From Parachlorella kessleri (Eukaryota > Chlorophyta > Trebouxiophyceae > Chlorellales > Chlorellaceae), in the NCBI GenBank assembly GCA_001598975.1, contig BBXU01001337.1, forward strand, positions 1-42,104: DNA of 42,104 bases, read 5' to 3'. Positions within the stretch are counted from its first letter, which is position 1, and each line of letters opens with the position of its first letter. The position numbers were made by a program, and so were the translations under genes. Below the pieces are notes generated by a model. It did no database searches. It saw only the letters and a list, made by a program, of their open reading frames with translations, and had not been told where the DNA came from. Of this stretch, positions 21,351 to 31,800 are shown piece after piece.

Positions 21351-24101
21351 CTATTTTTGGCACTCTTCGCGGTGTCCGCTCCTCCAGTGCTGCCGCTGGC
21401 ATTCCTTGCTGCAATACACGCTGGGCAGTTGGTGTAGTAAAGAGGTAACATTGAGCCTCTAAATGTCAGATGCGCAGCTTCCCGGCCTATCGCATGCACC
21501 ACAGTATTGCACCGCTGAGCAATCAGGCACACCTGAGCGGCTGATGCGACAGTGCGGCACTGATAGCCTAGCCATGCCAGCGTGCAGTGAAGCATGCAAA
21601 GCACGACCAGGGAGGTCTGACGGACACCCCTTGCCCTGCCCACCTGCAGTAGTACACTCGCCTGCAGCCGCCGCAGGCCTTGGCTGACAGGGCTAGCCGG
21701 CCACACTTGTCGCAGTGCAGGTCTCGCGGCACGCGGGCCCGCTCGCGCTGCCCAGGTGTCAAGCCCTCAGAGCTGGCTCCTCCGCCAGCGTAATACTGCG
21801 TCATGTGCCTCAGAAACCGGCGGTGGGAGCGTACGACTGCCATGGCAGGCTCTGGCAGGAGGCCTTTCACGGCCCGATAGGCGGTGCGAGCCTTTGCCAG
21901 CAGGGCGGCCAGGAGCTGAGCAAGGCGCTGGCACTCCTTGTCTCTTGCGCTGGGGCGCCCAGCTAGGTCTTGTTTGCAGCGCTCCTTGAAGACCTGTGCA
22001 GTGCCAGCATACTTTTGTGGCTGCAATTACAATATTTGTATCCTACAGTATTGTATAAAGGCACCACCTTTCGGTAAGTGCAACTGGGATCTTGGGAGTC
22101 TCCCGCTCCCACGAAGCACGCAATGCATGGCAGGCCAAGGTCCCTTCATCACCAGGCGGTCCAGTAGGACTTCCATGCAGCTTCATAGTACTCAGCTGCT
22201 CAGAGGCTAGGGCACAGGCTCCCTGCCCTGCTTGCCACTAATACCAATCACAGCTCTTGGCAACCCCGGCAAATCCTGGCTGTTGGCCATTGCACTGCCC
22301 AAGAGGCACCGCACACCTAGTGGCCCCAAAGTCCCTCGACCAGCCAGCACCGGCACAGCCACAGCTCAGCACCACACGAGCACCCCCGTCACCTGCACTG
22401 CGCAGTGGCCCGTGGAGGTGCCACCGACGATGATGTTGTACTGGTTGCCCTGTGCCTCTGACAGAGCTAAGCTGCGCTGCAGCCCTGCCAACTCCTCATG
22501 CCGCTCCCCTAGCGCTTGATGGATCTTCACCAGGGCGTACTGAGCGGTGGGGTCCTCAGGCGTGATGGCGATCATGTGCTGGGCAGCTGCTCTGCCCCTG
22601 GCAAGTAGCGCAGGAGCCTCCTGGGCAGGAAAAGGAGTGTGACAAGTCTCGGCCGGGAAGGCAGCCACCACTTGCAAGGGCATTGCTGGCTGGGCGCACC
22701 GAGGCTGCCCCACCTCACAGAGCGCGCCAAGGGCAGATGCAGCATGCTGGCAGCCAGCCCACAGGGTGTGTCAATGTCACTCCCCATAACATGCATAAGG
22801 CGACCCGGTACATTGCATACTGACATCTCTGCCACTACCATTGCAACCTCTGCACTTGCAGAGTCCTGCAGCATGCAGTGTGATTTGAACTGTTGGTGAA
22901 GCCCTGCGCACATTGCATGGTCCCAAGTCCTCGGCCAGTTGCGTCAGCTTATTCACCAGCTTCCACAGCGTGTAGCACTCCAGCTCCTCAAAAGTCATGA
23001 TGGGCTTTCCACCCTCGCTGCTGGTGTGGATGTTGGTGCTGCCCCTGCTGCTGCCGCTGCTGGCCGCGCCGACAGGGCGGTCGCCGCTGATGCCGCCATC
23101 GGCAATCGGCCCCTGCCCCAGCGCCGCAAGCTCGTTGCGTAGCTGGGCTGCCTGGGAAGGGGTGCGCAGTGACGCATGCACCTTCTCAAAGATGTGTAGG
23201 GCGTCCTGCCGTAAGCATGGGGTGGAGGGCAGCAGATCCCCGAGGCACAGCACGCGCAGCAGCGGCAGCAGCAGCGAGCCGCCTGGCTCTGCCGCCAGGG
23301 GGATGGACGGGTCAGTGGCAGCGTCAAATGCAGGTCCGGGCTGGCCACTACCGCTGGGCGGCCCAGAGGGGCTATCGGGCAAGGCGACCCGGGCAACCCA
23401 CAGCGGGTACAGCTGCGCCATGATGCGCAGAACCCAGGCCCCTGGGTAGGCAGGCGAGTTGACGAAGGTGCTCGTAGCCTTGAGATACTTGAGGAGGCAG
23501 GCGCTCAGTACATCATTTGGCAGCGGCGGCGGCGCTGGTGGCGTCTCCTGTATAATAGCAGCAACTGAGGTGAGGTTTGACCTGATGTGAGAGCATAATG
23601 CACGCAATTTGGCATTGTGGGCTGGCTTGCGGAGGCACAGGTGCCGCTGTCTGCAGAGTCAGGCGCTGCCCAGCTGGGACGGGAAAGGTACCGTACCGAG
23701 TCAGCAGTGCTGGCGGGAGGTTGCACACAGAAAAGGCTCATAGAAGCCTAGCACCCCCAGCTCGGCCCTCCCACCGCACCACAATCCAAGGCAGGGTCTG
23801 CGCCACGTCGCCTAACAGCTCGTAGGTGTGCACAAAGGCGGCAACATCATATGACCGCCTCTCCGCTGGCACGGCTTTGGCAGCCTCATAGCGTTCAATG
23901 AGCGTGTCGTCTCCTGCCTCTCTGTATCCCCCGTCAGGGGCGGCCTGCAAGGCCCGCACAAGGGGGTGGAGTCCCTGGAAATACGCACCGGAGCCTGACG
24001 AGGCCCGTCGAGTGTGTGAGATTGCTAAGACTATGCCCCCTGCTTGCCTGAAGGTCTGTTTCCAGCATGCGCCACTGATCGTCCATGGCGGAGCTCTTCA
24101 T
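21351..24101 (-). CDS. TPR-like/MYND zinc-finger protein, paralogue 3 (intact)
   Basis: The most complete copy. Exons on -: 24101-24048, 23944-23780, 23547-22912, 22620-22393, 21993-21644 and 21408-21351, giving 496 aa. Residues 1-18 are a short leader (MKSSAMDDQWRMLETDLQ). Then comes the block ERYEAAKAVPAERRSYDV, a Pro-rich TPPAPPPLPNDV region with a Ser/Gly linker, a TPR-like exon at 286-361, a basic helical exon, and a C-terminal MYND finger with ligands C455, C458, C468, C471, C477, C481, H490 and C494. MYND proteins usually dock Pro-rich partner peptides; the Pro-rich segment inside the same family is suggestive only. Intron 1 has a GC donor (CAG|GCAAGC). Its acceptor lies 9 nt downstream of the site used in paralogue 4, because the ancestral TGCAG has become TGCGG. 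Exon 5 is 8 codons shorter than in paralogue 4. Function unknown. Confidence 0.85.
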
Positions 24102-24120
24102 GCGTGCCAGACGCGTCAAC

Positions 24121-24185
24121 TAGCCTGATCAGCGAGCGGTGCACGAGTGTCAGGAGCCAGCTAGCCTGATCAGAGAGCACTGCAC
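24121..24185. repeat. Two copies of a TAGCCTGATCAG-type leader motif upstream of MYND paralogue 3
   Basis: The string TAGCCTGATCAG occurs at 24121-24132 and again at 24162-24173, each followed by a similar GAGC...GCACGA stretch. A third copy lies at 28236-28247. The copies nearest each gene are about 20 nt upstream of the start codons of paralogue 3 (24101) and paralogue 4 (28213). The motif contains the palindrome TGATCA. It is either a shared 5' leader/promoter element or simply preserved by recent duplication. Confidence 0.6.
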
Positions 24186-24435
24186 GACCTACAAATCTGC
24201 AGGATGACGGCCCCGAGCAACACGTAAAGCGAACTTCCGTCTAGTACCTTTAAAATGCGCGCCCCTCCATTCAACAGGTGTTATCTGCGGCTCAGCATGC
24301 CAAATGTGCCCCCTTTGAAGTCCCGCGTCATGACTCAAGGCAGCCAGCGCGCAAGGGCGCAGTGACATTGCAACAAACCAATCAAAAGCCGTCCCAACGG
24401 GCACCTTGCCTAATTCAAACACCTAACAGTTCAGC

Positions 24436-24665
24436 TCCCAGCAGCAGCTCATACTGCTATTTCTCACTAGGGTGCACCGCCGCAGTGAAAGAACGCCGCC
24501 CGATCATTGCCAGCTCTGCAGCCTGCAGCTGCGTCAGCCCTTCCCCATCGGCCTTACTACCACCAGCAGCGTTGCTTGAGGGCTTGACGTGAGGCTCCCG
24601 CTGCTACCCTGCCTCCCCAGCAGCTGGCTGGCTGGGGCCATGGCGGTGGGGCCCTGAGGCTGACT
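24436..24665 (-). pseudogene. Fragment of the last exon of the PAF-acetylhydrolase gene
   Basis: This stretch is strongly similar to 28865-29095, the last coding exon of the neighbouring PAF-AH gene: same order of GCAGTATGAG, GTGAGAA, GGGTGCACCGCCG (+ strand) and the Pro/Ala-rich CAGCAGCTGGCTGGC part. On - it keeps VHPSEK but then has a TAG where the parent has GAG, plus small indels in the linker. No other PAF-AH exon is present nearby. It lies at the same distance upstream of MYND paralogue 3 as the parent exon does upstream of paralogue 4, so it marks the edge of a duplicated block. Confidence 0.8.
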
Positions 24666-25406
24666 CAGGTTGTTTGTGCCTGATGGGCCGCTTAGGGATA
24701 TTCCGCTTAGGGATATATATGTCTTTTCTATGGTCCATTCCAATTTGGTGCAGCTTGACATAGCAGGGGCGCCACAGTGGTGTTACAGGCACATGAACAT
24801 GCGGGCTTTTTCAAGCGTGGCCCCCTTGTCAGCATCCAAGCCTTACTTTTCACTGTTTGTAGTCACCTGACAAAGTACCTCCTGCTTTCTAGTCTTGTTG
24901 TTCAATGTGACAGCGTATTGCCACCTGCCATGCTGCCGAGAGTACCCCTCAAGTGGGCCACCAAAGAGCCAGGATGCACCATGCCCACAGACACAGAGAT
25001 CCACATACGGTTAAAGATCTATCTTACCAAGGCTTTCCATGTGTCCCTCCTAGCGCAAGCACTCAGCCACTTAGGCCCAAACAGAAAGCAGCCCCTGCAG
25101 CGTCTATCCTGTGTACTTTGCCGTCGGGTGCACCTTAAGTCAATACCACTAAATACTCTCCACATTTGGCAGGATAGCACATCGCACCAGGCTCCCAGAG
25201 GCGGCTTGAAGCGCACCGGGCTACACTTCATGACTACTAGTAAATTCGCATAGCTATTAACCGTTGCCTGCTCGAAGCTTAGCAGCAGCTTTCTTACTTG
25301 GAGGTGCCGTACCTCACCTCCATCGCTCTCAACCCAAGAGACTACTTTAAGGACGCTTCATAGGGTTTCAGACCTGTGTGCGTCCCCCACAGACTGCCAT
25401 ATCACT
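24666..25406. other. Spacer between PAF-AH fragment and MYND paralogue 4 3' end
   Basis: About 0.74 kb with no supported gene. It contains a short doublet around 24694-24716 (CTTAGGGATAT twice). Segments resemble the spacer at 20690-21340 and, more weakly, 13820-14220. Confidence 0.45.
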
Positions 25407-28213
25407 CTAAGATTGGCACTCCTTGCGATGCCCGCTCTTCCAGTGCTCGCGCTGGCATTCTTTGCTGCAGCAACAGCACGCTGGACAGTTGACATCTTGG
25501 CATTCTTATTTAGTAGTATGTGCGGGAGGGTCTCTGGCATGCAGTTTCTCCGCATACTTCATATACCACAGCAGCTAGCACCGCTAGGGAACCAGGTGAA
25601 CAGAAGCAGGTTGATGCTGCAATGCAGCACTGATGGCCAACCCAGGCCAGCCGGCATTAAAGCAAGCGGACATAGCAAAGGGAGGTCCAACAAGCACCTC
25701 TTGCCCTGCACACCTGCAGTAGAACACGCGCCGGCAGCCGCCGCAGGCCTTGGCTGACAGGGCTAGCTGGCCGCAGTTGTCGCAGTGCAGCTTCCGCGCA
25801 GCTGCGTCCTCTTCCGCGGTGGGCACGCGGGCCCGCTCGCGCTGCTCAGGTGTCATGGCCTCAGGGCTGGCTCCCCCGCTGGCAAAACGCTGCGCCAAGT
25901 CCTTCAGCCGCCGGCGGTTAGCGCGTAGGGCTCCCAGGGCAGGCTCCGGCAGGAGGCCTTTTACAGCCCGAGAGGCGGTGCGAGCCTTAGCCAGCAGGGC
26001 GGCCAGGAGCTGCGCGAGGCGCTGGCGCTCTCCGCCCCTGGCCCGGGGGCGCCGGACTAGGCACGTGTCGCAGCGCTCCTCAAACACCTGGACAGCAGTG
26101 CGTGTACCATGTTGTGGGTCACATTACTCGTGTTGCGAAGGTTTCAGAAGCAGAAAGTTCCCTTGGGGATTCAGTGGCCTCCTGCGTGAACTCTGTGCTG
26201 TGTAAAGGCCAGCAGTTAGGATGCCTCTAATGAGAGGCAATGCGGTTCAACAACTAACAAATCTAGGGCATTTCACTCAAATGCACACAGGCTGAGGCAC
26301 AGCAATTCGGAAATGCGTGCTATCTCACCGAGATTCAGAGCTCAAAGATCCCAGCAAACCGTGGCCAATGGCCATTGCATTAATGCCCCAAACATTTTGT
26401 CCCATTAATGCCCCAAGAAGCAGCACATACCTCATGGCCCAACAATCTCGCCCAGCAGCAACATGACCACAGCTCAGCACCCACGTCACCTGCACTGCGC
26501 AGAAGCCCACTGTGGCGGCGGAGATGGCGATGGTGTACTGGTTTCCCTGAGCCTCTGACAAGGCCAGGCAGCGCTGAAGCCCTGTCAAAGCCTTGGGCTG
26601 CTCCCCTAGCATCTGATGGACCTTCACCAGGGCGTAGTGAGCGGTGGGGTCCTCGGGCGCGATGGCCACCATGCGCTCGGCAGCTGATCCGCCCCTGACA
26701 AGCAGGGCACAGGCCTCCTGGGCAGGGCAAGCAGCGAAACGAGTTTCAGCCGGGAAGGTAGCTACTTGGTGCACCAAAGTTGCAGGGTATTGCTGGCTGG
26801 GCGCACTTAAACTGCCACAGGCGCGGAGGCAGGCTAAGTAATTAATGCAGCATACTGCAGCATGAGTCATGCTGGCAGACACAAGCTGTTAGTGTCAAAC
26901 CTCTTTCAAGGCCACCTGGTCCAATGTCACTGAACAACGCTTCTCAACCACAATAGCTACCTGTGCATCATAAGTCCTGCAGCATGTGGTGTCAAACATC
27001 CCTTGGCGCAATCCAGCGCACCTTGCCTGGACCCAATTCCTCGGCCAGTTGCGCCAGCTGGTTCACCAGCAGCCACAGCGCGTAGCACTCCAGCTCCTCA
27101 AAAGTCATAATAAGCCCTCCACCCTCACTGCTACCGCCGCCGCCACCTGTGCTGCTGGTGCGGGTGTTGGCACTGTCTCTGCTGCTGCCGCTGCTGGACG
27201 CACCGGCCACACCGGCGCTACTGGTACCACCATCAGCTGCAGGCCCCTGCCCCAGCGCTACAAGCTCCTGGCGCAGCTTGGCTGCCTGGGACGGGGTGTG
27301 AATTGAAGCAAGCACCTTCTCATAGATGTCCAGCGAGTCAAGCTGGAAGTGTGGATTGGAGGACAGCAGCTCCCCCAGGCACAGCACGCGCAGCAGCGGC
27401 AGCAGCAGCCTGGGTCTGCCGCCAGGGGCACTGAGGGGTCAATGGCAGCGGCGTACGCAGGTCCGGGCTTGCCACAAGCAGTGGGCGGGCCAGACGGTCC
27501 CTCCAGCAAAGTGACACGGGTTTCCCACAGGGGGCGAAGCTGCGCCATGATGCGGGGGATCCAGGCCCCTGCGTAGGCAAGCGAGTTAATGAAGGTGTGC
27601 TGGGCCTTCACATACTTCAGCAGGCAGGCGCTCAGTATGTCGTCGGGCAGCGGCGGCGGCGCTGGCGGCGTCTCCTGCATAGCAACAACTGCGTGGTCAG
27701 ATCTGAGAGAATGTTGCAGAACCATATGGGATGTGAGCTGGCCTGGGAGGCAGGCTGCTGCCTACCAGGCAGGCGCTGCACACCTGCGCTGCGGCGGGTC
27801 AGATTGCACCAAGTCAGCACCGCTGGCCAAGAAGGCTGCAAGCACAGGGATTTTACTGAAAAGCCTAGCACCCCCAGCCCAGCCTCCCACTGCACCTCTA
27901 TCCAGGGCAGGGTGTGCACCACGTCGCCTAACAGCTCGTAGGTGTGCAGAAAGGTGGCAACGTCGTATGACCGCCGCTCAGCTGGCACGGCTTTGGCGGC
28001 CTCATAGCGTTCAACCAAGAAATCATCGCCAGCGACCCTGTATCCCCCGTCAGGGGCGACCTTCAAGGCCTGCAAAAGGGTGTATGGGGGACGCAGTGAA
28101 ACGAACCGGAGGCGACGAGGCTCGTTGCATGATCACCCCCCTTGATCTCTGAGAGCCCCTCTCACTTGAACCTCTTCTTCTTTCCTGCGCCACTTCTCGT
28201 CCTTAGCGGGCAT
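25407..28213 (-). pseudogene. TPR-like/MYND zinc-finger protein, paralogue 4, frameshifted
   Basis: Exons on -: 28213-28166 (MPAKDEKWRRKEEEVQ), 28069-27896, 27674-27022, 26717-26490, 26087-25714 and 25464-25407. Gene structure, exon phases and the MYND finger (LHCDNCG, CGGCRRVFYC, SKECQREHWKSGHRKEC) match paralogue 3. The third exon is 653 nt, not a multiple of three. Compared with paralogue 3 it lacks 7 nt (GAGCCGC on +) at 27409/27410, inside a CAG-rich stretch. Translation would shift there and stop at 27258, leaving about 212 aa without the TPR-like and MYND parts. Downstream of the deletion the old frame stays open through all remaining exons, so the lesion is recent, an assembly or sequencing error, or masked by an unusual splice. 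Introns here have GT donors, unlike paralogue 3 intron 1. Confidence 0.8.
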
Positions 28214-28826
28214 GTTGATGAGTTTTAGCGTCTGCTAGCCTGATCAGCAAGCAGCGCACGACCTCCAACTCAGCCTGATGATGCCCTCACAATACTCGGC
28301 CTGAAACTAGTTGAACAGCTACCTCCTCTAGATCCAGGAGGTGGTGCTTGCAACTTAACATGCCAGATGCGCCCCTTATTAAAAGCCCCAACCAGCAAGC
28401 GCGCCAAGTGCGCTCAAGGGCGCGCTGACATTTCTGGCCAAACAGGGTCAGCCAAGCGTCCTTGCTCTGCTTTTATCAACACGTCAGCTGAAGCTGCAGC
28501 TGTACTCCACTGGTGATGGTTACCAAACCCCACCTCCCTGCCAGCGTCTTAAGGCGCAGATGGCCAACATACCTTGACCCTTGATTGTTTGATGGCCCTA
28601 ACAAGGTCTGACCACTGTCATTTGCTGTGTCACCCGTTCTCACATCAGCCAACATACACACTAAATCCAATCTGTCATTTGGGTTTTGCCAGCCCCACAG
28701 CCACAGAATGCTCATTACCAAAGGGTAATGTCAACATCCCAAGGCGACTTTGAGGATACTGCATGGAGCAAACCGCGCAACTTTAAGTGGTCAAAGGAGA
28801 AATCCGTGCCAGCAGCATACCTTGCC
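28214..28826. other. Spacer between MYND paralogue 4 and PAF-AH 3' end
   Basis: About 0.6 kb upstream of paralogue 4. It includes the leader motif TAGCCTGATCAG at 28236-28247 and segments similar to 24190-24430 (for example the GCGCGC/AAGGGCGC stretch near 28390-28435 against 24335-24370). It should hold the promoter of paralogue 4 and the PAF-AH 3' UTR. No gene seen. Confidence 0.5.
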
Positions 28827-31800
28827 TCACACATACACCTGACATTTGAAGATATGCTCCGCACCCAGCAGTAACTCATACTGCTCCTTCTCACTAGGGT
28901 GCACCGCCGCGCTGAAATGGCGCCCAATCATCGCCAGCCTAGTAGCCTGCAGCCGCTTCAGTGCTTCCCCGCTGGCCTCGCTACCAGCAGCATTGCTTGG
29001 GGGTATGGGGGTTGCTTGGGAGTGAGTCTGCCGCTGCTGCCCTGCCTCCACAGCAGCAGGCTGGCTGGGGGCATGGGGGTGTGGCCCCGAGGCTGGCTCT
29101 GCACTGGGCATCACCGCCTCCAGGGCCTCACTGGCAGTCACTACATCGTCTGGGGGCCCCTCGTCGGCACCGCTACCTTCAGCGCCCACTGAGTCCGGGC
29201 CTGCTCAGAGGAGAAGTGCACCGCCCCGTAGATGAGTGAGCAGAGTTTGTGCACAGGGCGCCCGTAAAGCCATTGACTGGCAGAGTGCTGGTCCCCAGCA
29301 AGCAGGCCAACCACATCAATGCAACAACTTGTAGGGCAGATCCCCAAGGCCAAAGAGTGGACTGTCAAGCGGGTTGGGCAATGTGAACTGACCCTGCAAG
29401 ACAGTTGATTTCTTGACCCCACCTCTTACTCTCTTGGCTGCAGGACCTTTGGCCAGGCCGCCATGTGGCTCCTGCTTCACTGCCGGCCTGAGCGCCATGT
29501 TGAGCAGGTAGTCTGACAAGTGGTCCAGCAGGCCTTTGCCCCGGGGAAATAGCCTGCAAGCTACAAGCAGGCGTCAACATGCAGCCACAGCCAAGCCGAG
29601 CGTGCAGCCGCCCATGCACGCAACAAGTGGGGTGCAGTGAAAAATCACACCCTGCTTGCTCATCATATCTTCAAAATCGCTACAGAGTGCATCTTCCAGG
29701 GCCCCAGAGGAGTACAGGCTTGGCGGCTGTGACAACGGCGCCCGTCTACACCCATTGAAAAAGCGAGTGCTGCTGGCCTGGCAGAAGGCATGGGACGTGG
29801 CCACACCGCACGGAAAACGCGGCCAAAATTGCTCATGGTACCACCACTTACAGCCCCTGCACTTCTAAGCAGCAGTTCTCCAGTGGACATTGCAAGTTGT
29901 TGGAGCCATGCCCACAACTATAAGACAAAACAAGACGTACAGCCCATGTTTACTAGCCTGAGAAGCAAGCCCGACTGTGCCTGGTCTGCAGAGGTGCGCT
30001 GCTTGATCCTAACGAGTGCCCCATGCCCCTTGCCGGGCTCCCAGTTCTGCAGCCACACCCACAGCTGGCTCAGTGCACAAACATGCACAACTAGTCAAGC
30101 AAAACGAGTATTCACAGCAATGTCAAAGCGCCTGGGGCCATAAACGTCAGAACTCGCAAACATTCTTGGCACAAGAAGTGAGCGCTAGGGGCCCAAGACT
30201 AAGGCAACTGCTGGGAGGGTCTCTATACGTTTGTGTGACTGCAGCCGCCTCAACAGAACGCCTCAACGTTGGCCCATGCATGTGTGCAGGACAGCGCATG
30301 GGCCAGAGAAAGGTCCAAACCATGACAGCGGGCCCCATACCTGCATTTCCCGCTGCTCAGGAGAGAGTGGCAAGTGCTGGCTGAGGAAGGCCAGGGCTGC
30401 GGTGGTTGTCAGGTGAATTCCCAGCACAGGATCCAGGCGGGATGCCAGGCCTAGCTTTTCAAGCACCCACCCCAGCTGCTGGCCAAAGAGCGCCAGAGGG
30501 TCTGCAAGGAGGAGGGAAATGAAGCAGAGGCGGGTTCTGAGGCATTCCAAGGCCTGCACAGGTAGACAGTAAGAGCCAACCCCATCGGCCTAAAGCAACG
30601 TAAGTATAGGCCAGTTGAAGAGTGTAATGTCAGCGGATCCTACTCACGGTGCTCTTAGTTAGGCTTACTGCTTCGGGGCTGCAGTCATACCTGCAAAAGT
30701 GTTGTGCGAGGTACCCGAGACCACCAGCAGGACGGCTCCGCCACCTGCCACAGAGTTCCCAGACCTCCTGCAGCCAAGACAGCCACGACAGGTTGATGTG
30801 CCGCCCTGCCCAGCTGCAGCACTCCTGCCGTCATATGGCAGGTTATCAGCATTGGTTGCTGAGGCGTCCTACATGCCCTGCGAGCCTGCAAGCTGCTGTG
30901 CCTGCTGCTCAAGGCGCAAAGCTGTCGCAGCACCTTGTGCATGCATGCCTATGCATGGAGAGGAATGATACAACGGTTCCCAGCAGGCACTGCTGCTCAA
31001 CAGGTGGCGGCCACACACAACCACCAGATTCCCACCGCATGGCTGCGTAGCCGGGAAACGGGAGGCCCTCCCCATCAAGCTGTCAAAAGTCACACCTGGC
31101 CCTTGCAGCTTCAAGAATGGCATCTTGCCGGCTCTCTCCACAGGACAAGTGGCCCCAGGCATTGGGGACATTCCAGTCGTGGGACCCCATGACCATCAGG
31201 GGCGCCCTTGTTGTCCACCGCTGCAGGGCAGCAGCCTCCGGCGGCACAGCATACCTGCGCACAGCGCAGCGCTCGCACTGTGACACCAAAGCCAGCCATG
31301 CTTGCTGTCTTTTGCAATCCATTCCTAACGTTTTAAGGCGATTGCATGGTACCTTGGACATGTCACTTCCTTGTGAGTAGCCGGGGAATGACATCAGACA
31401 GCAACTTGACAACAAATAGGGAGTCCTAGCGGGGCATCAGGCTACCAGGGTCCCTATGGCACTTCTGCACCCCGCGTTGCAACTCTTGCCAGCAGGCACA
31501 CCCCGTGCGTCATGCAAAGCATCTGGGGCCTTGGCAAAACCCCAGCCAAAGCAAGGTGCCCTGCCCAGCACACAACCCCTTGCTCATCCCCACCACAAGG
31601 CAGAAGCAAGCCACGCTGTTGGTCATGGCAGTGTTGCTTGCAACTTGTGTGTGCGGTGGAGATCGTGGTGTGCGGTGGGGATGTTGGTGAAGGGAGTGAC
31701 TCACCACCAGGGGTCCAGGGCCACTCCGCAGCGGAAGAGGGGGTCCTCAGCCACCAATGACGTGATGGTCGCCCCACCATAGGAATGCCTGCGGGGGCAA

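Noticed and set aside
22997..23449. Long open frames on + opposite the Pro-rich exons of the MYND genes (also 16117-16524 and 19456-19878)
   Set aside because: They mirror GC-rich coding exons on -, have no family motifs and recur opposite each copy only because the copies are homologous.
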